Shown here: one piece after another, positions 31,980 to 43,359 of the stretch
Layout: every line of letters begins with the position of its first letter
Numbering within the stretch: the first letter of the stretch is position 1
NCBI GenBank assembly: GCA_030142905.1
Contig: JASJOG010000329.1
Span: 62,001-126,000, forward strand
Reading direction: 5' to 3'
Length of the DNA stretch: 64,000 nt
Origin: Heliopora coerulea
Lineage: Eukaryota; Cnidaria; Anthozoa; Scleralcyonacea; Helioporidae
Made by a program: the position numbers and the translations under genes
The notes under the pieces: generated by a model
Seen by the model: only the letters and a program-made list of their open reading frames with translations
Databases searched by the model: none
What the model was told of the DNA's origin: nothing

Positions 31980-32385
31980 TTCTGAAACTTCTCAGTAGCT
32001 AACGGCAACTCTTCTGAAACTTCTCAGTAACTAAGGGCAACGTCTGCTTTCATCGCTTTGCGCTCATGGTTTATTATGGTCAAAGTTTGCTTCAAACAGA
32101 TAGAATATGACATATGACTATAATAGACTTCTGAAAGTTAATATTTAGCTACCGTTAGTGAGATTGACATTAAAAATAAAGTTTTACAGAAACGACAAAC
32201 GTACAACCAAGTTTTCGTGACATTAAAACTAGTATTATATGACAGAATTTTGCTAGGTAGACTTATTTCAGTAACGGTTTCATCCTTACATAGTGTAATC
32301 AAAATACATCCATTCGAAGAAGCTCTGGGTCGAAAGCCAAGAAGTTTTCATTCTTTACCTTATTATATTACCTTATTATTATAAT

Positions 32386-32418
32386 ACCTGACGAAGGGCT
32401 TTCGCTCGAAACGTTAGA
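32386..32418 (+). ncRNA. Degenerate hammerhead-like motif of a Penelope remnant
   Basis: CTGACGA, a GGGC/GCTC stem around TTTC, then GAAACGTT keep the core boxes with a GTT cleavage triplet. Stem I pairing is poor, so it is likely inactive. Adjacent coding sequence was not found. Confidence 0.5.
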
Positions 32419-32944
32419 TAACTACTCTCACATTTCGGCAGCACTCAAACCTTTCTGATTATTTCACTTCGATTTCCACACAGCCTACGCAGCACTCCAT
32501 TTTTATTACTTAGGGAGCAACTTGACAGAATGATCTGTTGCCTTATCTGCCTAAACATGCCGACCAAAAACTATGTATTATAGACAATTATTCCAAGTGA
32601 AAACATTTATAAGCTTACCTTGGTTTACTTCAGTTTACTTTAAAAAGTGAAACAATTGAAGTCAACACGATATGTCGAGATGCCCCAGGCAACAAATGGA
32701 GAATCCCTTCCTCAAAATGGACTTATATGGAGTCAAAGCTTGGGCAAGAATACAAAAGGCACAGCAGTTGCCTTTTATGTGTTGATCATTAGTTTCCTAT
32801 TTGTATTTTTTGTATTTTGTATTCAGTATTTTGCAGTACTGTCTTCTTCATTGCGAATGTTTAATTCCCAAGTTAGTATTCTTTACCAATCATGCATTTA
32901 TGTTTACTTGCAGTAAACTTTATAACTCATGGTAAATCCTAATA

Positions 32945-33411
32945 CAGTCGAACCTCGATTATCCAGACTCACTGGGACCGGGATAAAGTGTCCGGATAAT
33001 CGAGAGTTCGGATAATAGAGAATATGAATATCAACAAGACAAAAATAAAACTAATTAAGTAAGAAATGCGGGAATTAATGGTGCACATATTATCGTTGGA
33101 CATACATGAATACAAAACATTTACAAACAACTTCATGCAAAAACTATTTACATTGGTCTTCTAGATATACAGTATAGGTTTTACCCTCGCTTAAAATGTT
33201 GGAGCAAATTGGTTTGCTTCAAAGAACAACATCGTGTTCGCACTGCCAATTCCATCATTCTGTTTCAATTGCACTTCAATGGAAGGAAAAATAATTCCCA
33301 CTGATCTTTATAAGTAATAATTAATATTCATGAAAAAATTGGGACCAGAGAAAAAGTCCGGATAATCGAGAAGTCCAGATAATCGAGGTCCGGATAATCG
33401 AGGTTCGACTG
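32945..33411. mobile_element. pogo/Tigger-type MITE
   Basis: Ends CAGTCGAACCTCGATTATCC and GGATAATCGAGGTTCGACTG form a clear terminal inverted repeat with TA outside (32943-32944, 33412-33413). TCCGGATAATCGAG repeats several times inside both ends. No transposase is encoded in the 467 bp. Confidence 0.88.
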
Positions 33412-33829
33412 TAAAACTCTTCTCTCAAACAGGAAACGAAACTTTTTGCGAAACCAACTCTGTCTCGACATGCATTTTAGAATGCGTCTAAACTTTGTCA
33501 ACATTTTCGTTCAATCAGATATAGAGAGGAATGTTAACATTTCGCAATATTTCATCAAATTAACCCTTTTATGCACGATTGTTTTCTTTTGTCTTTTGTT
33601 CTGTCCATGTTCTCTCATTTGATCTTTTTTTATATGTCTCCAATGTGTAAGACAATATACGTTGAAGAGTATAACCATCAGTTATATACCGTGCATAGTT
33701 CTTGTCCATGATCAGGTTCTGTGATAACCTGAAAGCCTTAGTATACACTTTGTGCCTTCCAAGTCAAGATGCAAATGCAAGCACAGAAGGTTGTTCAAGG
33801 TGTGAGTGAGCCATACCACCTAGACGTTA

Positions 33830-34667
33830 ATTGTTTATTGCCGACCATTGGACCTATTAACTGAAGCCTTCATCAGACAAAGTGGCATCAGCTGTTTGGC
33901 TACATAGTATGAACAACGTAGCCGCTTGCTCATATAAACACTACTCGCTTAAACTTCACATCACAACTCGTTCACGCTCCCATTCTGTCCAACTCTAACA
34001 CGGATGCCCACCCTCTCTCAACATGTGGTAAACTTTCCTTAAGATTACGATGGCACGCAGAATAGGTCTTCCCAAAGACCTACAACAAGACTAGTAAGCA
34101 CACATTTTAACTCCTTCTACTTATACTTTATTTTATTGTATTTTTTACTGTTTATTGCTTTTCTTCCGACGGTATAACATTGACTGCCAACCCCAAATCC
34201 CTGCTGAAGAGGCCACAGAAGGCCGAAACGTAGGTCCAGGGTTGTGTCTCAACATATTTACGCACGAGACAATGTTACGTATCTTTTACTCTTTCTCTCT
34301 GTATTCATACATAATTCTTTATTAAACTCTACATTGCGTGGCCAACTGCGTAGCCGTCTAACTGTCGATAAAACCCTAAGGCCGGGTGGTCGGTTATGAA
34401 TTCTCGAATCACACTCGTGGTAATTACTAATACACCTTCACAACACAAATGTATACTCCACGATTTACTTTGAAACTAAAGACTCATACTCATTCACTCA
34501 ACTCTACATAGCATACCACTAGTGTAGCCATGTCACGCTCAATGTAGCCTGCGGCTAAAAGCGCGTTCCATCATTAACAGTTTCACTCCCAATCGTTAGA
34601 CAATCACAACTACACAACTGTAACACCAATGTGGTTCCAATTACCTGCTCTAAAACCCAAAAAATTA
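33830..34667 (+). mobile_element. Penelope-like pseudo-LTR remnant with hammerhead motif
   Basis: The stretch includes a hammerhead core at 34204-34232, and from about 34255 it matches the arms of the inverted element at 49536-50467 (for example GTAACACCA...GTGTGGTTCCAATTACC). It ends in GGTTCCAATTACCTGCTC plus TAAAACC. There is no coding region, so it is a solitary pseudo-LTR or 5'-truncated copy. Confidence 0.6.
34198..34241 (+). ncRNA. Hammerhead ribozyme motif with GGCC stem II
   Basis: CTGAAGA (34204-34210), GGCC-ACAGAA-GGCC, GAAACGTA. All core nucleotides are present, with a GTA cleavage triplet and no stem III. Flanking CCCTG and CAGGG could pair as an outer stem I. Confidence 0.65.
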
Positions 34668-34757
34668 GAATGAAATTGATTTTTTTTTCAAAAAAGCAAA
34701 AGGAGTTTTACTAATGGATACCGGAGTAAACGTTCAGAAACCCTCGTGTACCTGACC

Positions 34758-35135
34758 TAGTTATCACGACTTTTTGATTTTCTCACCAATCAGGCTCCCT
34801 GTGGTTAAGAACATAATTGACATCTCTTGCTAATTGAAAAGTTTGGCGTTCGTTTGCGAATATTTATAGCTCTCGCGACAAGACGAAGGGTTTATATCAT
34901 ATGAACAAACGTAGGTACTCGCTCATAAAAATAAAAAATAAAATTGTTTTATGAACAAGCAATTATACTACGGTTCATAGTTTATCTGATCGACTTCTCG
35001 TGGATTTTTCATTTTCTCATGCAGTAGGATCCATGTGGCTATGTACATGAAAGACATCTATAGGTAACCTAAATGTTTGGTATTCGTTTGAGAATATTAT
35101 AGTAGTGGCGACAAGATCGAAGGGGTTGGAGGACT
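34758..35135. repeat. Diverged tandem duplication of about 230 bp
   Basis: 34758-34905 and 34990-35135 share ordered matches (TTTTCTCA, GTGGYTAWG, GACATCT, AAATGTTTGG/AAAGTTTGG, GTTYGAGAATAT, GACAAGA..GAAGGG). It is an old duplication with no coding content. Confidence 0.5.
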
Positions 35136-35139
35136 ATCT

Positions 35140-37300
35140 TGATATATCAATTAATTGATTAGTTATTTGGTATGATATAAATCTCAGGTGATTACTGTTT
35201 CTTTCTGTTAGCTAAGAGCTGAGGCTATTGTCTTGAATTTGTCCCTTACTCAAAAGTCTCACAAAACAAACCACAGTAGCTTCCTTGAAACTTTAACGCA
35301 CTCAAATGGATTGGTCAAGCTGGAACTATGAAGTCAAAGTTTCGAAGACTTCCTTATCAAATGAATTTGGCTACTAGAAGACCACTTACAGTAATGACGC
35401 CATGTTGGATACAATGATCAAAGTATTAATGGAATTTCGTTAGTTTAATATCTCTGGTGGTAAGACATGTAAACTTAAAGTTCGCGAGCCACTTGCCAAA
35501 CTGAACAAACAAGACTTGGAGGAACGACGTGGTAGGTGTCACATTAAAAAAATCAATTTATTAATCACGATTGTCGTAATGGCGGGCGGCAACAAGCGGA
35601 ATTCTGATATCGGGCAAACCCTTTATCAGTAGGAAACTCTTGAACGGAGGATTCTTTCGCCTTTATGTTCCTCAGCAATATTGCTAGGAATGAATTGACG
35701 CAAAAATGTTCAATTTACATGATATTCAAAATGCCAGTTAATCACTATATTTCATGCAATCCTCGCCTTTCTCTTTTTTTTCGACAATGTCAAGTTTTTG
35801 TGATGAAGACCAACTATTCATTAAAACTGAGGCAGTTAAAATTGACTATGCAGATATTTGTGACAGAAAACCATTGTATTACTGCAAGTAGCTTTAAACA
35901 CATGTGAAGCACAGGAGAAAACTCTTAATATTATTTTTCCTTGTCTGAAACGTTTTGAGTTAAGGTGGTGGATCTCCGTCATAAAACGTCCAAGAATTAC
36001 ATCGAAGCTTCGGAGACTTTTGACTGGGAAACAAAATGCGCCTCGTCAGAAGACGATTCGATTCCAGAGATTTGCACGGTTTTCCACCCAAAATTCTCCG
36101 AAAGGTTGATGATACCTTGCATATTTTGGGTCAAAGACTTGATCGGTCTGTGATACAAAAGTCTCGGAGATCTTACATTATATCATCGTCCTTAATTAAC
36201 ATCATTGTTGACCATGGCAAAGACTATTACAATTTAAGTTGGACAAATTGAATAATATATCGTAGGGTTCTGCGATAATAAGGTGATAATAACGTTCGAT
36301 CTTGTCCATATCATCCGAAGATCGATCACCAAGATCAATCATTTTATGCTTGGCAAGAGGTCTTTTGCCTTGTACGAAATAAAAAGAAATTGGTAAGATG
36401 GTTTATAAATAATAAAACAATATACTTCTTTTTCCACTACCCTAACACTAACTCCTCACCAGGTATTCTCTTTGGTCTACAAACTGTAGCAAAATATTCA
36501 TAGTTTCTTGCCTCCGATATTTGAAGCTTTTCTTCGTGAAACATAAAAAAACTGGAAAATCGATGCTCGACGGTACCGTTGCATTTTCGGTTACCATAAT
36601 CCTCTCAATTTTTATGCACTAGCTACTCAACTCACAATTTTCACAGTTTACTTTGTTTGAATACGAGAATTGATATATTGCACCATATTCTGTACGTTGT
36701 ACACGGCTAGTTTTCGGTCAACTGTTGTTGAACCATCAATAATTGTCACTTCATCTGGCGCTGCAGCAAACGCAATAGTGTCAACGACGAACTAGAACTG
36801 GGCGATCCAAAAAAATCCACGGGAAACTTTCTCCATAGAAAGTGTCATTGTTGTGGGAACTTGCTGTGCAACATTAAATAGAATTTAACCCTGGAGTAAT
36901 TTCATTTGCTTTGCAAAACACAGTATGGTTTGAATATTGTTGGTTATGGCTCTTTAATTTAGAGTCAAGTCGAGGAATTAGTGAGTTATCCGATAATAAT
37001 TGAATCTCAGACATTTTCTGCTTTTGGATCCTGAGTCACGTGATATACTTAGCATTTTGCACACAACGAGCCAACTCCTCAGTGATGAACACTTCAATGA
37101 TTTCTTCGAGATCTTTCGACAATTAAACACGTTTCGCCCCATTTCTCTTTTTTCTTCTTAAGAAGCGAAAGACTGGGTGACTGTATTTAACTATGTCAAT
37201 TAACCCATTAAGTCCCAATGCATCAGTACTACATCATTTTCCGGTGGCTTCATGTTGTCATTTCGTTCGCAAATCGCCAGGTTCGATGCTATTTATGAAG
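35140..37300. other. Mostly non-coding, one possible minus-strand exon
   Basis: A minus-strand frame at about 36250-36373 reads RPLAKHKMIDLGDRSSDDMD then KIERYYHLIIAEPYDILF after an acceptor-like TTTCGTACAAG. The composition looks protein-coding but I do not recognise the family and found no matching neighbours. Otherwise no supported feature. Confidence 0.3.
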
Positions 37301-37914
37301 TGGGCTGAAAGGAACTTCAATTTAAACACAGTTTTTAAATATGTAGATACCATGGTGAATGGTAATTTAAGATAAAGTAGGAGAAGATGAAGAGTAATAT
37401 ACGCTTTAAAGAGGTATACACAGTTACCAAAGACTGTTGGATAGTTTAGTTCTTAAAAGAACTGTTTGAAACTTAAAGAGGTAATATTCTATGTAAAGAT
37501 TAAGCCTAAAGAATCAGAAAAAAGCACGATGCATTTCGGCAGACCACTTATCAAGTGCTATACGTCTGCTAACTAAAGAGAAAGAAAGAAACATATCACC
37601 TGCTTATATAGTCTAAAGAAAACTCATGACATCAACCCAACGGAATGTGGGAGGCTCAAAATAGGGATAGTTGGAAAACAAATTCCTTTTGCCGACACAG
37701 ATCAGGATCATTAAGTTTTATGTAAATGGATTCCATCACCTTCATTTGAAAGGCGGAACGTCATTTGTAAAGAATTCTAAAATTATCATCTGAGTAGTTT
37801 TCGGCGCAAGATTTGTTGGACAAAAGATGTTTGCCAACAGCTGAGTCGCAACTGATTAATTGACCGGAGCGGCATAGTCGTCCTGGTTGTTGACGTGATG
37901 GCTGAGTTTTATTT

Positions 37915-38340
37915 CTAACAGACGCTAGGAACATGTTGTTTGATCCTATCACCCAGTCTCTGATTAGTTCTACCCACATAGCGAGATCCGCATTCGCATT
38001 TAAATTCGTAAATAACACAGCTAGATGAAGAAGCAGGTAGAGACTCTTTGTGATTGAGTGGAAGGATGGTTTTCGTCGAAAAGATGCCAACGAATCTAGC
38101 AACAAAAAATGTTTGCTCAATAATTAGCTTGATCGATTGACCAAAAGTTTCTGAAATTTGTCCTATCCATGGAAGTTTTAAATAGACTGGACATTTAGCG
38201 GGTCCAATTGGTTTGTCTTTTTCACTTTGATTAAAAGCCTTATTAAGTATACTTTCTGGGTAGCCATTACATAAAAATATAGATTTCAATTTGTCAAGAT
38301 CACTTTGAAGAAATTTTTTAGATGCAATCTTACGAGTCAA
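37915..38340 (-). pseudogene. GIY-YIG endonuclease fragment, left arm
   Basis: The frame contains KCPVYLKLPWIGQISETFGQ and then CVIYEFKCECGSRYVGRTNQ with RLGDRIKQH, the linker and GIY-YIG core of a Penelope protein. It ends shortly after the core. The first residues run into the central spacer. The RT part is missing. Confidence 0.85.
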
Positions 38341-38367
38341 TGACCGTACTTATGAGTACGGTCATGT

Positions 38368-38731
38368 ATTTTTATGTAATGGCTACCCAGAAAGTATACT
38401 TAATAAGGCTTTTAATCAAAGTGAAAAAGACAAACCAATTGGACCCGCTAAATGTCCAGTCTATTTAAAACTTCCATGGATAGGACAAATTTCAGAAACT
38501 TTTGGTCAATCGATCAAGCTAATTATTGAGCAAACATTTTTTGTTGCTAGATTCGTTGGCATCTTTTCGACGAAAACCATCCTTCCACTCAATCACAAAG
38601 AGTCTCTACCTGCTTCTTCATCTAGCTGTGTTATTTACGAATTTAAATGCGAATGCGGATCTCGCTATGTGGGTAGAACTAATCAGAGACTGGGTGATAG
38701 GATCAAACAACATGTTCCTAGCGTCTGTTAG
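38368..38731 (+). pseudogene. GIY-YIG endonuclease fragment, right arm
   Basis: Mirror copy of the left-arm fragment, from NGYPESILNKAFNQSEK to the same stop after the GIY-YIG core. No start codon is present because the arm begins inside the frame. Confidence 0.85.
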
Positions 38732-39084
38732 AAATAAAACTCAGCCATCACGTCAACAACCAGGACGACTATGCCGCTCCGGTCAATTAATCAGTTGCGA
38801 CTCAGCTGTTGGCAAACATCTTTTGTCCAACAAATCTTGCGCCGAAAACTACTCAGATGATAATTTTAGAATTCTTTACAAATGACGTTCCGCCTTTCAA
38901 ATGAAGGTGATGGAATCCATTTACATAAAACTTAATGATCCTGATCTGTGTCGGCAAAAGGAATTTGTTTTCCAACTATCCCTATTTTGAGCCTCCCACA
39001 TTCCGTTGGGTTGATGTCATGAGTTTTCTTTAGACTATATAAGCAGGTGATATGTTTCTTTCTTTCTCTTTAGTTAGCAGACGT

Positions 39085-39122
39085 ATAGCACTTGATAAGT
39101 GGTCTGCCGAAATGCATCGTGC
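39085..39122 (+). ncRNA. Degenerate hammerhead-like motif in the palindromic Penelope copy
   Basis: CTTGATAAGTGGTCTGCCGAAATGC resembles Penelope hammerheads but the CUGANGA box is altered to TTGATAA, so it is probably inactive. Its mirror lies on the minus strand near 37525-37562. Confidence 0.4.
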
Positions 39123-39604
39123 TTTTTTCTGATTCTTTAGGCTTAATCTTTACATAGAATATTACCTCTTTAAGTTTCAAACAGTTCTTTTAAGAACTAA
39201 ACTATCCAACAGTCTTTGGTAACTGTGTATACCTCTTTAAAGCGTATATTACTCTTCATCTTCTCCTACTTTATCTTAAATTACCATTCACCATGGTATT
39301 TACGTATTTAAAAACTGTGTTTAAATTTGTTACCACGACAAAATCACTGTTTTATTATTTGAAGGAACTTCAATTTGAGGTTTTAGGGCTTCTAAGGTAG
39401 ATTTTGAAGCCACACCTCAAATTTTAAGGGTCCAGAAATAATATTAAAGCAAACATTTTCAGGTAAAAATCCGGAGAGAAAGTTTTCTTTCAGCAACTTT
39501 AGCAACCTCTTTAGAGGAAATAGTTCCGGCTACAAGCTCAGGGCTCTTGAAATGCTGACTAACTGCTTGGCAAAACTGTGATCCGTTCAGAATATTTGTT
39601 ACCC

Positions 39605-40400
39605 CTAACGAAAATTTCACATAAGATTTAATATATGAAACGGTAATTTTATATATGAAATGAAAAATTTCATACCTGAACTTTAAATTTCACATATGAA
39701 ATTGCGATTTCATATATGAAAGGGGCAATTTTATAGATGAAATTGCCATATATAAAAAAAAATCACATATGAAATTTTCGTTTCATAAATGAAATTGAAA
39801 TTTCATAAAAGAATTGAAAATTTCATACATGATTTATATTCCATATATGGAATTTTCATAGATAAAATGATGGAATCATATGTGGATTTATTTGTGATAT
39901 ACTTTTCACATATGAATAGGCACTTTCATATATGAAATAAAAATTTCATAAATGAAAGGGAAAATTTCAGACATGAAATTGCTATGTATTTAAAATAAAT
40001 CACATATGAAATTTTGATATGAAGATTTCATATGACATACTCCATATATGAATTAACATGGATGAAATGATGGAATCACATGTGAATTTAGATGTGTTAT
40101 ACATTTAACAAATGAATATATAGGCACTTTCATACGGAATGTTTTATTTTGAATATGAAAATAGGATTTTACATAACATACTTTGACATGAAATAATTGA
40201 ATTTATATGGATTGATTTAAATATGACATAGCACTTCGGATATCATTTGGTAACTTCATATACGAATTTTATTTCATAAAATTATAAGAAAATTCGTATG
40301 CATCATGTGCATTGACCTAAATTTTCACACAAGAATTGGCATTTGCCTTTGATTGTATTGTGTCATATATGAAAACAGAATTTCACACATGGCATAAAAT
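39605..40400. repeat. Irregular array of palindromic TTTCATATATGAAA-type units
   Basis: Dozens of variants such as ATTTCATATATGAAA, ATTTCACATATGAAATT and TTTCATAAATGAAATT occur at roughly 20-25 bp intervals, more diverged toward the right end. Each unit is itself a palindrome, so the array has no orientation. It does not fit a simple satellite, and it resembles the motif fields at the ends of the EnSpm element at 47.6-54.3 kb. Confidence 0.75.
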
Positions 40401-40935
40401 TCACAAGAAAATATTGGAGTGGCACAGGTGAAATGAAGTATGATACACGTGTAACAAAGTTTACCCTATTATTTACCATTTTAATGTGAATTTCTTAGGT
40501 TAGAACAACTAGCAATGAAAGTTTAAAATTCAAAATTGATGTACGATAAAACTTTATTTTATATTGAGTTGTATAATTGATGGTGTGCCATTAAGAAAGG
40601 ATCATTGCACCACTTGTTGCAAAGCTAACATCTTACTGGTGCTTTTTAAACATACTGGATTAAAGGTTCTACAAATGTATTGCTACAGTAACTGTTAAGC
40701 ATTCTTAAGACTTAATATTTAACAATTAGCCAACAAGCCTTAGTTGATTATGAGCAAACAGTCAACAAGAAATAATGACAATAAAACTTTATTTCAGTGT
40801 CACAGAATAAACTGTATTACATCTATATTAATGCATATTTACTGTACATTTATTATTCCAGGACATTTAAGGATAAAGCTTAATAAATCTGAATACAACT
40901 ACAGTAAATGATGTAATTGTGGTAGCTTGGTAGTT
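40400..40935. other. Non-coding stretch
   Basis: No supported feature was seen. Confidence 0.4.
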
Positions 40936-40938
40936 GTT

Positions 40939-41072
40939 GTAATGTTCTTAATACGTACGCTCTCAACTTATTCTCTCAGAAAAACTTTCTGAGTCCCTGA
41001 CGGGAATCAAACCCGTAACCTTCTGATTGCCGGTGAGATCCTCTAACCATTGAGCTACACAGACTCAGATGG
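40939..41072 (-). mobile_element. tRNA-derived SINE, full head, minus strand
   Basis: Reverse-complemented, TGTGTAGCTCAATGGTTAGA is the A-box region and ACGGGTTTGATTCCCGT a T-arm with B box. GACTCAGAAAG and TTTTTCTGAGAGAAT follow, a hairpin, then a body ending GTACGTATTAAGAACATTAC. The same body occurs in plus orientation at 41168. Confidence 0.75.
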
Positions 41073-41167
41073 TGAGCGAAGGTTACATTTTATGTTCTGG
41101 TTCGTGTAGATGGTAGACATATGTACTGCCAATCTGCAAGTCTCAATATGTCGTTGTCAATAAATCA

Positions 41168-41238
41168 ATTCCCGTCAGGGACTCAGAAAGTTTTTGTGAG
41201 AGAATAGCTTGAGAGCGTACGTATTAAGAACATTACAA
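41168..41238 (+). mobile_element. SINE fragment, plus strand
   Basis: CCCGTCAGGGACTCAGAAAG through GAACATTACAAC repeats the SINE at 40939 in the opposite orientation, lacking most of the tRNA-like head. The pair could fold as a large hairpin in a transcript. Confidence 0.75.
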
Positions 41239-41239
41239 C

Positions 41240-43000
41240 TATAGTAAACTATTCAAATAAAAGTATAAGAGTTCTAATTAAATACAGGTCTACAACCTAG
41301 TTATCTGATAGGTAACTGATTTAATCTAGGATTGGTGAAGTCAGAGTAAGCATGTAGAATTCTTACTAATACTGCTAATTAGTTTGTTTTTTTATTTTCA
41401 TAGACTGTTGGAATTAAGGATAAGCATTATTTTTGATCAAACCACCTTAAAATGTCAAAAAAGTAAGTGATCCAACATAAGCAGCCGAGAACTGTAAGTG
41501 GATTGACAAGGCAAGTTGTTTTTAATCTCACATCCTTTGCACACGTATATTGTGAACACAAGTGCACTTTAAACTCAATGTTTACCAGCAATTTTGAAGT
41601 TTTTGGGAATTTTAGCCGGGAAAATCAAGGCAGAAGATTATGTAAATCAGGACAATGTTCTACCCGATTTACAGTACACCGATCAGGAGCTAATGAATTA
41701 TCTAAGATTATTTTAACAAAATTACTTAAGGTGGTCTTGTACAAAAAAAAATAAAATTTTCAATGTTTAAATATTAAGGCTAATGTTTTGTTATCATAAT
41801 AGCAAATCGAATTTTAACTATTAAAGTCATCTTTTATGGTTGTCGGTTGTCATGGAAACCAAGATAATGGGCCGTAAACAGTTAAATATTGTACCTACTT
41901 TCAAACATGATGTAGAACTATCCAATGGTCTGATAAGTTTTATATAGGTTTTTGTGCATTAGCAAAAGGCTACTCTAGCTACCAAACTTAAAAAACGCCG
42001 TATTTCTCGAGCTTTTTCAGATTCTTTTACAGATTCTAATAGAGAACATTCAATACTTAAGACAAAGTAACTAGACAATGTAGAATTTTAGAAAGTGTTA
42101 CAACATTAGATTAAATTTTATAGATTCAGTTCCTAGATTGTTATGGTGAGTATCTGTGCTGAAAATTTGGTAGGGATCGGTAAAAAGGCTTATTTAATTT
42201 TACGTTTTAAAACGATGCTTTTCAACAACTTTAACATCTCAAGAAAAGCAAAAATCAAAGTTTAGCATTGAATACGCATGATAGAGTTTGTATTCTTCCA
42301 AGACTTTCAACAAGGACCAAAAGGTGCTCTTCATGTGCTCAATATTTTCATAAAGTTTTCATAATTTTGTCCAAAGGTCAAGATCAACGTAAAAATTTTC
42401 AAGGTCATTTAAGGCTACTGGGGAGAAGAGCCTCAAGGTTGTTCCCCTAAAGTGCGCCTCAATACAACCTCAAGGTCACGTAAAGGTCACCAAGATTGCA
42501 TTCTAAAAAAAGTTTAGACAAAATATAACCAAAATAATATTTCAAAAAATCAATATTTTGAGTATAAGACCACCTTAAATCCTGAATTATTGGTAATTGT
42601 AAAGCCTAAAAAAGCCCAAATCATCATATCCAAACTAATCCCTGTCTATCAGATTTGACAGCCTACAGCAGACTGTTCCAAGTAGTGAAAGGTCATTTTC
42701 TATCTCAGCGCTAGACCACTGTTTATAATGTTCACTCTAGGTCCACGAACTTGGTACTGCTACATCTACCTCAAAATCAACATGCTATTAATTTAACCTC
42801 CTTTGGAATTAACTAAATATTTTCTTAGCTCATTGTCCACCTGCACAGTTACACATTTGCAAAACACGTACTGCAAATACTGCTTTTCAGAGCAACAAAT
42901 GTTCATCCAGACTGGACCATAAACTGGATAATATCTCTTAATACAAAAACTTGGCTACTAGAGCACAGATTATAAAACATGCACAATCATTCCATTGCTA
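41240..43000. other. Non-coding stretch
   Basis: The largest frame (41467-41754, plus) has no family resemblance. Nothing else is supported. Confidence 0.4.
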
Positions 43001-43001
43001 C

Positions 43002-43071
43002 CTAATAAAATGCTCATCTGGTCTTTGCTGTTCATTTGCTCTTGGTGCAACTGGTGGAGGAGGCAAATAAC
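43002..43071 (-). CDS. Possible short proline-rich exon
   Basis: On the minus strand, acceptor TTATTTCTAG and donor GTAGCA bound a 70-base open segment encoding YLPPPPVAPRANEQQRPDEH. Its strand matches the ankyrin-like exons to the right, so it may belong to the same gene. Family unknown. Confidence 0.35.
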
Positions 43072-43273
43072 CTAGAAATAAGAAATGGAATGTACTGCAA
43101 TATTTCAGACCTTCAGTGAATTTTTAAGAAACAAATTATATGACAGCGGATACATGTAACTTTGGTAAATACAAACACTGTATACTGTAATAGGTGCAAT
43201 TTGAGAATCATCCTCAGAGATATATATGAAGAGAAACTTTTTGTGATAACCTGACAGTGCCAAAATCAATTAA

Positions 43274-43356
43274 AAAAAGTTGACTCGAGCAAGATTTGAA
43301 CTCTCACCATGGCGATACCGGTCCGCTGCTCAACCTGTTGAACTATTGTGTCTACA
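43274..43356 (-). mobile_element. Degenerate tRNA-like SINE head
   Basis: Reverse-complemented it shows TAGTTCAACAGGTTGAGC as an A-box-like D-arm and AGTTCAAATCTTGCTC as a B box. Stems are imperfect and no tRNA end structure is present. Confidence 0.5.
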
Positions 43357-43359
43357 AAG

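Larger units (their letters stand above)
37324..39361. mobile_element. Palindromic Penelope-like insertion with 15-bp target duplication
   Basis: AAGGAACTTCAATTT flanks the insertion at 37309-37323 and 39362-39376. Inside, ~950-bp arms (about 37326-38279 and 38367-39325) are almost exact reverse complements; a 119-codon antisense frame is identical in both. The spacer of ~87 bp contains a smaller palindrome, TGACCGTACT/AGTACGGTCA at 38340-38363. Each arm holds a GIY-YIG endonuclease end and a hammerhead-like core. This is two 5'-truncated Penelope copies joined head to head, young enough that the arms have not drifted. Confidence 0.9.

Noticed and set aside
35665..36251. Plus-strand ORFs of 60-80 codons
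   Set aside because: No family resemblance, no splice context and ordinary AT-rich composition.
40975..41066. Functional tRNA gene
   Set aside because: A and B boxes are present, but the acceptor and anticodon stems are imperfect and the sequence runs on into a SINE body that recurs nearby.
41467..41754. 95-codon plus-strand ORF
   Set aside because: No recognisable domain or splice pattern; its length is within chance for this composition.
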